A DNA stretch of 64,000 bases. It comes from Muribaculaceae bacterium (GTDB taxonomy: Bacteria; Bacteroidota; Bacteroidia; Bacteroidales; Muribaculaceae). Below are positions 51,287 to 59,997 of this stretch, in pieces; positions within the stretch are counted from its first letter, which is position 1, and every line of letters starts with the position of its first letter. The notes below the pieces were generated by a model. The model did not search any database. It was not told the origin of the DNA and was given only the letters and a program-made list of their open reading frames with translations. Where the stretch lies: assembly GCA_022510425.1 (NCBI GenBank), contig JAFLTO010000004.1, forward strand, positions 1 to 64,000. The letters are read 5' to 3'. A program made the translations under genes and the position numbers.

Positions 51287-52368
51287 CAGAAGATGATAAA
51301 TTGCAAGAACAGGAGGGTTACGATGATCCGGATTCTCCGGAAGTCCCCTCTTACACCACTGAAGACGGGCGTGAACTTTTCGAGCATTTTCGCTTTATAG
51401 CCGATAAGGGGCAAACACTCCTGCGGGTTGACAAATTTCTTGTTGACCGAATGGAGAAGACATCCCGCAACCGGATTCAGCAAGCTGCCGACGCCGGATG
51501 TATAATAGTAAACGGCAAACCTGTGAAATCAAGTTATAAGGTTAAGCCGGGAGACGTGGTGAGCATCGTGATGGATCGTCCACGTTATGAATTCGAAATA
51601 ATTGCCGAAGACATTCCTTTGAATATTGTTTATGAAGACCAAGACCTGTTGGTGGTTGACAAACCTGCCGGATTAGTGGTGCATCCGGGCCATGGAAACT
51701 ATCATGGCACATTAGTGAATGCCTTGGCTTATCATTTCAAAGATAATCCTGACTATGACGTTAGCGATCCCAGGATGGGACTCGTGCATCGTATAGATAA
51801 AGACACAAGCGGGCTTCTGGTGGTGGCTAAGACTCCCGAAGCGAAAACTGCTTTAGGAGAACAGTTCTTCAATAAGACCACAAGAAGGGAATATGTTGCT
51901 GTGATTTGGGGGGAATTCCCTGAAAAATCGGGTACAATCACAGGAGATATAGCCCGCAATCCGCGCAACAAACTTCAAATGGCTGTGATGTCGGAGCCTG
52001 GTATAGGGAAGCATGCTGTAACCCATTACGAGGAGATTGAAAGTTTCGGTTATGTTTCAGTTGTGAGATGCCGACTCGAAACGGGACGCACTCATCAGAT
52101 TAGGGTTCATATGAAACATATGGGCCACCCTCTGTTCAATGATGAAAGATATGGTGGTGACGAAATCTTGAGAGGCACCACTTTTGCCAAATACAGGCAA
52201 TTTATTGCAAATTGTATGGAGACGTGTCCAAGGCAAGCACTTCATGCCCGTACACTGGGTTTCAAACATCCTCGCACCGGTGAGGAAATGAATTTTGAAA
52301 GCCCCATTCCGGCCGATATTTCATCTTTGATTGAAAAATGGAGAGACTACCGCAAAAACAATGATTGA
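51283..52368 (+). CDS. RluD/RluA family pseudouridine synthase
   Basis: A 361-aa enzyme: N-terminal S4 domain (LRVDKFLVDRMEKTSRNRIQ, about 46-110) and a catalytic domain with HRIDKDTSGLLVVAKT containing the active Asp. RluD-type enzymes modify 23S rRNA helix 69. It overlaps the PASTA gene by 4 bp. In many Bacteroidales, as I recall, a D-Ala-D-Ala ligase gene follows here; in this window an acyltransferase follows directly. Confidence 0.93.
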   Translation: MTEDDKLQEQEGYDDPDSPEVPSYTTEDGRELFEHFRFIADKGQTLLRVDKFLVDRMEKTSRNRIQQAADAGCIIVNGKPVKSSYKVKPGDVVSIVMDRPRYEFEIIAEDIPLNIVYEDQDLLVVDKPAGLVVHPGHGNYHGTLVNALAYHFKDNPDYDVSDPRMGLVHRIDKDTSGLLVVAKTPEAKTALGEQFFNKTTRREYVAVIWGEFPEKSGTITGDIARNPRNKLQMAVMSEPGIGKHAVTHYEEIESFGYVSVVRCRLETGRTHQIRVHMKHMGHPLFNDERYGGDEILRGTTFAKYRQFIANCMETCPRQALHARTLGFKHPRTGEEMNFESPIPADISSLIEKWRDYRKNND

Positions 52369-52396
52369 TTCATTACATTAAATGAATTAAAAACAT

Positions 52397-52404
52397 TAAC
52401 TTTG
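52397..52404 (+). promoter_or_regulatory. -7 element of the acyltransferase gene
   Basis: TAACTTTG lies 53 bp before the ATG at 52457; no good -33 box. Confidence 0.45.
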
Positions 52405-52456
52405 CTAATTAGGAAACCGCACCCGGAGTGCCGGTGGTGGTAAGAATACAACTTAT

Positions 52457-53632
52457 ATGAAAGAGCAAGAATACGATTTCAATGATATAGCCCCTTATTC
52501 CGATTCTGAATTTCATTCGAGGATGGAAAAACTCGTGAAAGAACCCGGATTTCTTCATGTCATCAATTATACCATGCCTCCTCAGGATGTGCCCTCTTTG
52601 ATTGATGAGTTGCTGAAAATTGACAATACCTACGATTTCCAACACCAGGTTATGTTCCCTTTCTTGGAAATGCTGGCAAAAACCACCACATCAGGTATTT
52701 CCCTCGGTGGTGTCAAATATTTGAATCCTTCTTCAAACTATACATTTATCACAAACCATAGGGATATTGTGCTGGATGCTTCCTTCCTGAATCTTGCTTT
52801 TCTTAGAAGAGGATTACCCACTTCAGAAGTTGCAATCGGTAATAATCTTCTCATTTTTGATTGGATCACTGATTTGGTAAGACTCAATAAAAGCTTTATA
52901 GTGAAAAGAAATACCGGGCTTCGGGAGGGTTTGCTTGCCGCTAAAAAATTGTCTGCATATATCCATCATTGTTTGCTCGATAAACGAGAGTCGGTTTGGA
53001 TTGCTCAGAGAGAAGGACGTTCAAAAGATAGCAGCGACAAGACTCAGGAATCGTTATTGAAAATGCTTGCCATGGCAGGTGAAGGAGGATTCATGGACAG
53101 ATTGAAAGAAATCAACCTTATGCCTGTTTCCATCAGCTATGAGTTTGATCCAAATGATTATCTGAAAGCGCGAGAATTCCTGATGAAGAAGAGAGATCCC
53201 GATTTCAAAAAGAGTCAACGTGACGATTTGTTCTCTATGGAAACCGGTTTATTGAGATTTAAGGGAAGAGTGCATTTCCAACTTACTCCCAGAATCAACA
53301 GTAAACTTGATGAAATCGGAGAATTTGGCGATAATAACCGTGCTGCCCATCATGTGGGCTGCCTGATCGACCAGGCAATCCATCGTAGCTATCAGATATT
53401 TGAAATTAATTATGTGGCTTTCGATATCCTGCATGATACCAATCGGTTTGCATCTAAATACACTCCCGAAAAGAAAGAAGAAACTTTAGCATATCTAAAC
53501 AGTCAGTTGGATAAAGTGGATCTGCAAGATATCACGCCTGAGGAGAGAGAATATATGTGGCACATGATGCTCACAATGTATGCCAATCCTCTTAAAAATA
53601 AACTGAAAGCCCTCTTAGGTGGAATAGAGTGA
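52457..53632 (+). CDS. PlsC-like acyltransferase
   Basis: A 391-aa protein with an acyltransferase core. The H-x4-D motif is NHRDIVLD and an EGRSKDSSDK segment matches motif III-like regions. It is longer than PlsC (about 245 aa) and lacks clear N-terminal membrane helices. The substrate is probably a lysophospholipid or glycerol phosphate, but may differ. It is followed by a membrane phosphoesterase 43 bp downstream. Confidence 0.82.
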   Translation: MKEQEYDFNDIAPYSDSEFHSRMEKLVKEPGFLHVINYTMPPQDVPSLIDELLKIDNTYDFQHQVMFPFLEMLAKTTTSGISLGGVKYLNPSSNYTFITNHRDIVLDASFLNLAFLRRGLPTSEVAIGNNLLIFDWITDLVRLNKSFIVKRNTGLREGLLAAKKLSAYIHHCLLDKRESVWIAQREGRSKDSSDKTQESLLKMLAMAGEGGFMDRLKEINLMPVSISYEFDPNDYLKAREFLMKKRDPDFKKSQRDDLFSMETGLLRFKGRVHFQLTPRINSKLDEIGEFGDNNRAAHHVGCLIDQAIHRSYQIFEINYVAFDILHDTNRFASKYTPEKKEETLAYLNSQLDKVDLQDITPEEREYMWHMMLTMYANPLKNKLKALLGGIE

Positions 53633-53675
53633 CAACACAGTAAGAATACTTGAATATAAGACTATACTCTCACCC

Positions 53676-54908
53676 ATGCGTATTCCAGCCTTGTCTATAA
53701 TTTTCCTGTTTATTTTCGCATTCCTCATCGATCTATATATATCGTTTGATATCAAGCAGATGTGGAAAAAGAGAGGTGTGATTATATACTGGATTTCCAG
53801 TGCTTTATGTTATGCATTGTTGATAGTCACAATCAGTCTTCCACGTCGTGATGCCGACTCAGGTATATCCGCCGTGATGTGGCTGCTTTTCACTTTCCTG
53901 ACTATCTATGTAGCCAAGGCGCTTTATGTGATCTGTTCATTCTTTGGAAGACTTGTAAGACTGGCAAGCAGAATAAGATGGAATATATATCCTTCCCGTT
54001 GGGTTGGTTTGTTTCTTGGTTTGTCGGTAATGGCACTTATGTGGGTAGGTGCCGGTTACACCCGTCATCATATAATGGTGACTCGGGAAATATTCTATTC
54101 CAAAAATCTTCCCGAATCCTTCAATGGATATAAAATAGTGCAATTGAGCGATCTTCATGTTGGAACCTGGGGAGAGAATTCTGAATACCTACAAAATTTG
54201 GTAGATACTGTCAATTCATTGAATCCAGACTTAGTGGTTTTCACAGGAGACATCGTCAATCAAAAAAGTGGAGAACTTACGCCTTTCATAAGTGTGCTTT
54301 CAGGTATTCAAGCTAAGGATGGTGTTTATTCAATTCTCGGAAATCATGATTATGGAGATTATGTGGATTGGCACTCTCCTGCCGACAAAGAAAGAAATCT
54401 TCTGCGTCTTAAAGATTATCAAAGAAAAATGGGATGGAAAATGCTTAACAATGAAAGCACCTATATACATAATGGTAAAGACAGTATACTGTTGATCGGG
54501 GTGGAAAACTGGGGAGAACCCCCTTTCCCTAAATATGGTGATCTTGAATATGCATGGCCTTCAGAAAATCGGGAAGCTTCCCTTCAAAACGGCAGTAGTT
54601 TCAAACTTTTATTAAGCCATAATCCGGAGCATTGGAATCAAGAAATTTCAAAAAATACCAATATAGACCTGACACTTTCCGGTCATACACATGCTATGCA
54701 GGCCATGATTAAAATAGGGGATTGGAAATGGTCTCCTGCCAAATATCGCTACGAGCAATGGGGAGGACGGTATGATAGAAAAAATAGTAAGGGTGAACAA
54801 ACCTCATTATATGTAAATATAGGTTCCGGGGCTGTGGGAATGCCGGCAAGACTTCTGTCCGCATACCCTGAGGTTACATTAATTACACTACGTAGCGGAG
54901 ATAATTAA
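53676..54908 (+). CDS. Membrane-bound metallophosphoesterase
   Basis: A 410-aa protein with about four N-terminal membrane segments (to about residue 130) and a calcineurin-like phosphoesterase domain. Metal ligands are in LSDLHVG, FTGDIVN, LGNHDYG, LLSHNPEHW and SGHTHAMQ, all intact. It resembles YkuE/YaeI-type enzymes that act on lipid or nucleotide phosphates. The folK-like ATG follows one base after its stop, so the two are translated together. Confidence 0.9.
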   Translation: MRIPALSIIFLFIFAFLIDLYISFDIKQMWKKRGVIIYWISSALCYALLIVTISLPRRDADSGISAVMWLLFTFLTIYVAKALYVICSFFGRLVRLASRIRWNIYPSRWVGLFLGLSVMALMWVGAGYTRHHIMVTREIFYSKNLPESFNGYKIVQLSDLHVGTWGENSEYLQNLVDTVNSLNPDLVVFTGDIVNQKSGELTPFISVLSGIQAKDGVYSILGNHDYGDYVDWHSPADKERNLLRLKDYQRKMGWKMLNNESTYIHNGKDSILLIGVENWGEPPFPKYGDLEYAWPSENREASLQNGSSFKLLLSHNPEHWNQEISKNTNIDLTLSGHTHAMQAMIKIGDWKWSPAKYRYEQWGGRYDRKNSKGEQTSLYVNIGSGAVGMPARLLSAYPEVTLITLRSGDN

Positions 54909-54909
54909 T

Positions 54910-55290
54910 ATGGTAAGGGTTGTTATAAGCATCGGATCTAATTGTGGCGACAGAAAGTCTTTGGTGGTAGAAGCCATTGCATGGTTAAAAACCATACTTA
55001 TCCAGACTCAATATTCCTCAGTTTACGAAACTCCCTGTGCTAAAAATATTGGCAGACCATATATGAATGCTGTTATTTCCGGCTATTATCAAGCAGAGGG
55101 AATTGACGTGAAAGATTCTTTGGAAGAATTGCTCAAAGAGAAGGAACATGAAATGGGTCGTACTGCTCAATGCAGGGAATCGGGGCAAGTCCCAATAGAT
55201 ATGGATGTGGTTCTTTTAAATGGGGAAATAGTCCGTGCTTGGGACTATCGTCAGAAATTCTTTCAGAAAGGCTATCAAGAAATTTCTTAA
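54910..55290 (+). CDS. FolK-like pterin pyrophosphokinase, short form
   Basis: A 126-aa protein resembling 6-hydroxymethyl-7,8-dihydropterin pyrophosphokinase: ISIGSNCGDRKS near the start, YSSVYETPC, and the metal-binding D-x-D in VPIDMDVVLLNG. E. coli FolK is 159 aa, so about 30 residues are missing, mainly the region after the D-x-D. The substitution of the PRTIDLDI signature by QVPIDMDV is unusual. It may be a shortened functional enzyme or a paralogue. Confidence 0.7.
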   Translation: MVRVVISIGSNCGDRKSLVVEAIAWLKTILIQTQYSSVYETPCAKNIGRPYMNAVISGYYQAEGIDVKDSLEELLKEKEHEMGRTAQCRESGQVPIDMDVVLLNGEIVRAWDYRQKFFQKGYQEIS

Positions 55291-55293
55291 TAT

Positions 55294-56511
55294 TCAATAC
55301 TTTGAGGCTTTGTAATACAAGAACAAGCCGATCAATAGATACACCACATTTGGTATTTCCATGGCTATAAAAGGAGTGGTGGCTCCGGAAATGGCAAACG
55401 AACTTGTCACTGATGAAAAAAGGATATAACTGAAACTTAAACCTAATCCTATTCCAATATTTAATCCCATGCCACCTTTCACTTTTCTTGAAGAAAGCGA
55501 CATGCCTATGAGTGTGAGGATAAAGGCAGCTGCGATTGAGGCATAACGTCCTTCTTTTTCGATTTCAAAGGCCTTAATATTGGCAACCCCACGCATTTTC
55601 TGCTTGTTGATATATTCCGTTAACTGAGGGGTAGTAAGGGTTTCCTCGTCATTGGCTGAAATCATAAAATCCCTTGGTTCAAATGGAATAATGGTGTCAA
55701 GAGTTCTCCCGTGAATAATGGTTTCATCCATCCCGTCAAATGTGCGGGTCATATAATCGGAAAGAATCCAATGATACATTTTGGTTGTATCATATCTGGC
55801 CGTTTGAGCAGTGGTTCTCGAAATAAGTCTTTTCCCGTCGAACTGATATAGAGAGAATCTATAGCCGGTTTTGTGGCGGTCTTCAAATCTCCCGAAATAT
55901 GCCACCACATCAGGGGTGATTTTCAATTGAATGTTGGTGTTTTGTTCCACCTTTTTATTTCTCACATATTTGTTGGTGTAGTCGATTCTCTTCTGATTAG
56001 TGGGAGGCACAAGATAATTTTCTGCCACAAAAGTCATCGCTGCAATCACTGCAGCTCCTATCATATAGGGTCTTAACAATCTATGGAAGCTGACTCCACT
56101 CGATAAGATTGCTATGATTTCTGAATTTGAAGCAAGTTTTGTGGTGAAAAATATCACAGAGATAAAAACAAACAGGGGTGAGAGTTGAAGGGCAAAATAA
56201 GGGAGGAAAGATAGAAAATAATCAAAGATTGTTTCTTCAATGGGAGCCGTGAGGAAAGCATCTAATTTCTCCGTCACATCAAACATTGCGATTATGGCCA
56301 GAAATAGTATCGTGGCTAAAAAGAATGTCCCGAGAAATTTTTTAAGGATATAGAAATCTAATATATAAAGCTTGAAAGGATTCTCGATTTTCCATTTCTT
56401 TTCCTTCTTGGCTATAATCTCGATACCGGTTTCCTCTATATATGAAGGGTGGTCCTCAACCTTATTGGTTGAAGTTTTTTTCTTAGAAAATATTTTCCAA
56501 GGAAACTTCAT
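55294..56511 (-). CDS. LptF/LptG family permease
   Basis: A 405-aa YjgP/YjgQ-type inner-membrane component of the LPS transport ABC complex. After a charged 55-residue N-terminal extension come three helices (FLGTFFLATILFLAIIAMFDV and on), a periplasmic beta-jellyroll region (about 190-300) and three further helices. It is encoded 14 bp after tgt. The paired permease is not in the window. Confidence 0.88.
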   Translation of the reverse strand: MKFPWKIFSKKKTSTNKVEDHPSYIEETGIEIIAKKEKKWKIENPFKLYILDFYILKKFLGTFFLATILFLAIIAMFDVTEKLDAFLTAPIEETIFDYFLSFLPYFALQLSPLFVFISVIFFTTKLASNSEIIAILSSGVSFHRLLRPYMIGAAVIAAMTFVAENYLVPPTNQKRIDYTNKYVRNKKVEQNTNIQLKITPDVVAYFGRFEDRHKTGYRFSLYQFDGKRLISRTTAQTARYDTTKMYHWILSDYMTRTFDGMDETIIHGRTLDTIIPFEPRDFMISANDEETLTTPQLTEYINKQKMRGVANIKAFEIEKEGRYASIAAAFILTLIGMSLSSRKVKGGMGLNIGIGLGLSFSYILFSSVTSSFAISGATTPFIAMEIPNVVYLLIGLFLYYKASKY

Positions 56512-56525
56512 TCAGGATTATTAAT

Positions 56526-57656
56526 TTAAAGTCTACGGGTCACTCTTTCTATCATTTCTGTTTTCCAATCTTTAAAATCACCGGAAATGATATGTTTCCT
56601 TGCTTCCCTTACAAGCCATAAATAAAAACCGAGATTATGGATTGAAGCAATCTGCATGGCCAATAATTCTTGAGAGATAAAGAGATGACGCAAATAAGCT
56701 TTAGAATAATTTTGATCAACCCAAGTTTCTCCTTCAGGATCCAATGGAGAAAAATCGTCAGCCCATTTGCGATTTCTCATATTCATGATTCCGTTGGCCG
56801 TGAAAAGCATTCCATTCCTGCCATTGCGAGTGGGCATAACACAGTCCATCATGTCAACCCCTCTGTCTATGGCTTCAAGAATATTTGCAGGAGTGCCCAC
56901 ACCCATAAGATAACGTGGTTTATCCTTTGGTAGTATTTCATTCACCACCTCAATCATTTCATACATTTTTTCAGCAGGTTCTCCAACAGCGAGACCGCCG
57001 ATCGCATTTCCCTCAGCGCCTAAAGAAGCCACATGATTAGCCGCTTCTCGCCTTAATTCCGGATAAACACATCCCTGCACAATCGGGAAGAAGGCCTGGG
57101 AATGACCATATAGAGGATTGGTGTCATTAAAATGTTTCCATCCTCTTTCAAGCCATCCTTTTGTTAGGTCTAAGGATTTGCGGGCATAAGAGTAGTCGGA
57201 AGTGCCCGGCGGACATTCATCCAAGGCCATCATTATATCACTGCCGATCACTCTTTGGGTGTCAACCACATTTTCAGGTGTGAATAAATGTCTGCTTCCG
57301 TCAATATGGCTTTGAAATTTGGCACCTTCCTCCGAAAGCTTCCTGCATGATGCAAGAGAAAACACTTGAAATCCTCCTGAATCAGTAAGAATAGGGCGAT
57401 CCCAGCCAATAAATTTATGCAATCCTCCGGCTTTGCTGATAATATCCAATCCCGGACGAAGATACAAATGATAAGTGTTGCCAAGAATTATCTTGGCATC
57501 TATATCGGAGTGTAATTCTCTTTGATGTACACCTTTCACGCTTCCCACTGTACCCACAGGCATAAATATGGGGGTGGGAATCTCACCATGATCTGTAATA
57601 ATCATTCCCGCTCTTGCCTCTGAGTCGGGGGCTATGGCGTCTAAGCGAAAATCCAT
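56526..57656 (-). CDS. tgt: Queuine tRNA-ribosyltransferase without the zinc cysteines
   Basis: A 376-aa enzyme that replaces G34 by preQ1 in tRNAs with GUN anticodons. D92 is in ILTDSGGFQVFSLA; the nucleophile is the Asp in MMDCVMPTRNGRNGM (about 271). The C-terminal part has the family block SKAYLRHLFISQELLAMQIA and SIHNLGFYLW. The zinc site, normally C-x-C-x2-C just before this block, reads PEGETWVDQNY, with no cysteines. This may be a Bacteroidetes-wide variant. It is first of a two-gene unit with the Lpt permease. Confidence 0.93.
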   Translation of the reverse strand: MDFRLDAIAPDSEARAGMIITDHGEIPTPIFMPVGTVGSVKGVHQRELHSDIDAKIILGNTYHLYLRPGLDIISKAGGLHKFIGWDRPILTDSGGFQVFSLASCRKLSEEGAKFQSHIDGSRHLFTPENVVDTQRVIGSDIMMALDECPPGTSDYSYARKSLDLTKGWLERGWKHFNDTNPLYGHSQAFFPIVQGCVYPELRREAANHVASLGAEGNAIGGLAVGEPAEKMYEMIEVVNEILPKDKPRYLMGVGTPANILEAIDRGVDMMDCVMPTRNGRNGMLFTANGIMNMRNRKWADDFSPLDPEGETWVDQNYSKAYLRHLFISQELLAMQIASIHNLGFYLWLVREARKHIISGDFKDWKTEMIERVTRRL

Positions 57657-57688
57657 TTCTATTTTATCACAAATGACAAAAAATTAAG

Positions 57689-57719
57689 CAAAAATACTTC
57701 AAAAACCCAAATTCTCAAA
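57689..57719 (-). promoter_or_regulatory. Promoter of the tgt-lpt unit
   Basis: On the minus strand TTTG (57719-57716), 19 nt, TATTTTTG (57696-57689). Confidence 0.7.
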
Positions 57720-57804
57720 ACCCCCTAATTCAGTTGACATTTCTAAGAATCCCAAGCAAAGAGGCTTACGGGTTCTTAAGGAGCTGCAGAATAAAAGTTA
57801 TAAA

Positions 57805-57836
57805 TTTGCCTGAAATCACATTTATAGTTATTTTTG
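57805..57836 (+). promoter_or_regulatory. Promoter of the serS operon
   Basis: TTTG (57805-57808), 20 nt, TATTTTTG (57829-57836). The TTTG is itself the end of another TAAATTTG (57801-57808), so two overlapping -7 elements may give two starts. A leader of about 70 nt follows, with ACACAAATTGTGT dyad symmetry near its start. Confidence 0.75.
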
Positions 57837-57912
57837 CATAATTACACAAATTGTGTGCATTCGCTTATCAAGTGATCCACTATCAACAATCAATGAACAA
57901 CTGACATAAATC

Positions 57913-59184
57913 ATGCTGACACTTCAAACTATTAAGGCCGATCCTGAATTTGTGATTAAAAGATTGGCTGTGAAAGGTTTCGACGGTAAGAAAGTTATAA
58001 ACGATATACTTGACATTGATGCCAAAAGACGTCGTCTGCAACAAAAATGTGATTCCGACGCGTCCGAACTTAAAAAACTTGCAGCCTCAATCGGTGCCCT
58101 CATGAAAGAAGGCAAAAAAGAAGAGGCAGATTCCACCAAGGCAAAAGTTGCCGAGATAAAGGAGGAAACAAAGAAAATGCAACAAGAACTTGAGGAGAGT
58201 GAGAAAGCAATGACCGATCTTCTCCTCACGGTTCCAAACTTGCCTAACGCCGATGTTCCGGAGGGAAAGACAGCTGAAGACAATGTGGTTGTTAAGACAG
58301 GCGGAAAAATGCCTGATTTAGGCCCTGAGGCACTCCCGCACTGGGATCTGGCTAAGAAATATAATCTTATTGATTTTGAATTGGGTGTTAAGGTTACAGG
58401 TGCCGGTTTCCCGTTCTATATCGGCAAGGGAGCCCGTCTGCAAAGAGCACTTATTCAGTTCTTCCTTGATTCAGCTTCTGAAGCCGGATACACAGAAGTT
58501 GAACCTCCTTTCGTGGTGAACGAAGCTTCCGGTTATGGCACAGGTCAGCTACCTGACAAGGAGGGTCAAATGTATCATGTCACTGTAGACAATCTTTATC
58601 TTATACCTACAGCTGAAGTGCCTGTTACCAATATATACAGAGACGTTATCCTTCCTGTGGCTGAATTGCCAAGGAAAAATTGTGCTTACTCTCCATGCTG
58701 GCGAAGGGAAGCCGGCAGTTATGGTAAAGACGTGAGAGGACTCAATCGTCTTCACCAGTTCGACAAAGTGGAAATAGTGAGAATAGAAAAACCGGAAGAT
58801 TCCTATGCTGCCCTTGAAGAAATGAAGAGTCATGTAGAAAATCTTCTTAACAAACTTGGACTTCCATGGCGCATTCTCAGGCTTTGTGGCGGAGATATGT
58901 CGTTCACTTCTGCTATCACATACGATTTTGAAGTGTGGAGTGCGGCCCAACAACGCTGGCTCGAAGTTTCATCAGTTTCTAACTTTGAAACTTATCAGGC
59001 CAACCGTCTCAAATGCCGTTATCGGGATGAAGACAAGAAAATTAAACTATGCCATACTCTTAATGGGTCGGCTTTAGCATTGCCTCGTATCGTGGCTTCT
59101 CTACTTGAAGACAATCAAACTGAAAACGGCATTATAGTGCCTGAGTGTCTGCGTAAATACACCGGATTCGATATCATAGACTAA
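57913..59184 (+). CDS. serS: Seryl-tRNA synthetase
   Basis: A 423-aa class IIa synthetase. The N-terminal antiparallel coiled coil (about 27-100) grips the long variable arm of tRNA-Ser. Motif 2 is CWRREAGSYGKDVRGL with RLHQFDKVEIV, and motif 3 is LNGSALALPRIVASLLEDNQ. It is first in a five-gene plus-strand run; the pseudokinase gene begins one base after its stop. Confidence 0.98.
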   Translation: MLTLQTIKADPEFVIKRLAVKGFDGKKVINDILDIDAKRRRLQQKCDSDASELKKLAASIGALMKEGKKEEADSTKAKVAEIKEETKKMQQELEESEKAMTDLLLTVPNLPNADVPEGKTAEDNVVVKTGGKMPDLGPEALPHWDLAKKYNLIDFELGVKVTGAGFPFYIGKGARLQRALIQFFLDSASEAGYTEVEPPFVVNEASGYGTGQLPDKEGQMYHVTVDNLYLIPTAEVPVTNIYRDVILPVAELPRKNCAYSPCWRREAGSYGKDVRGLNRLHQFDKVEIVRIEKPEDSYAALEEMKSHVENLLNKLGLPWRILRLCGGDMSFTSAITYDFEVWSAAQQRWLEVSSVSNFETYQANRLKCRYRDEDKKIKLCHTLNGSALALPRIVASLLEDNQTENGIIVPECLRKYTGFDIID

Positions 59185-59185
59185 A

Positions 59186-59965
59186 ATGAATAAAGACTCT
59201 CTCGGCCCCTTTATCGGGAAGGATGAAAAACTGATTCCCATAAACGACCCCTCCGGCAAATGGAGTGAGCTCTACCTCTTGCCCGAATGGGAAGAAGAGT
59301 ATTATAATGTCTACACCATCAAGAAATTTGGTAAATGGGTGATGCTTAAGGCACTGAAACCGGAATATGCCGATAAACCGGAGTATCAGGCCATGCTTCA
59401 GAAAGAGTTTGACGTTAGATATAATCTCTGCCATCCTAATATTGTGATGGTTAATGATCTTGATGAAGTGCCGGGAGTAGGTCTTGCAATTATTACCGAC
59501 GATGTGTATGGTTATTCTCTTAGAAGACTGATCGACGAGAAACGTCTCACTCCTAAAATTGTGCATCGGCTTGAAACCCAGTTGCTGGATGCAATGCAAT
59601 ATATCCAGGAAAACCATGTACAGCATGTCCCTATCACTCCAGAAACGATTATCTTTACAGAATACAATGAGAATCTAAAACTTACCAACGTAGGTTTTGA
59701 TCAGAAGGCGGCTTTAACGGAACAAGATACCCGTGCTGATATAAATTCTTACGGGAAGATATTGGACGAGGTGCTCGACCATTTGCCTGCTAATCTTCCA
59801 AAACTTAGGAGAATAGCAAAAAAATGTGAATCTCCGGATAATTCTTATAGAACAGTGGCCGATCTTCAGCTTGACATGGAAAGGCGCACGTCCAGCCAGT
59901 TGTATATAGTGTTATGTGTTTTCATCGTTTTGATGGCTTTTGTGCTTATCTGGCTTACAATCTGA
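59186..59965 (+). CDS. Membrane-anchored pseudokinase
   Basis: A 259-aa protein with a Ser/Thr kinase-like fold and a C-terminal membrane helix (SSQLYIVLCVFIVLMAFVLI). The ATP lysine is kept (K55 in VMLKALK) and E74 fits the helix C glutamate; HPNIV (83-87) and ADINSYGKIL (184-193) are in the right places. The catalytic loop reads HVPITPETI (147-155) instead of HRDLKPENI, and the DFG motif is NVG (168-170). Both key aspartates are absent, so phosphotransfer is unlikely. It is coupled to serS (one-base gap). A regulatory or scaffold role at the membrane is inference. Confidence 0.8.
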   Translation: MNKDSLGPFIGKDEKLIPINDPSGKWSELYLLPEWEEEYYNVYTIKKFGKWVMLKALKPEYADKPEYQAMLQKEFDVRYNLCHPNIVMVNDLDEVPGVGLAIITDDVYGYSLRRLIDEKRLTPKIVHRLETQLLDAMQYIQENHVQHVPITPETIIFTEYNENLKLTNVGFDQKAALTEQDTRADINSYGKILDEVLDHLPANLPKLRRIAKKCESPDNSYRTVADLQLDMERRTSSQLYIVLCVFIVLMAFVLIWLTI

Positions 59966-59997
59966 TTAATTTTAACCCATTCCTCACACCTTGATTC

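Noticed and set aside
57837..57912. T-box or riboswitch upstream of serS
   Set aside because: The leader is about 70 nt with only a short dyad; no T-box sequence or terminator pair is present, and T-boxes are not typical of Bacteroidetes.
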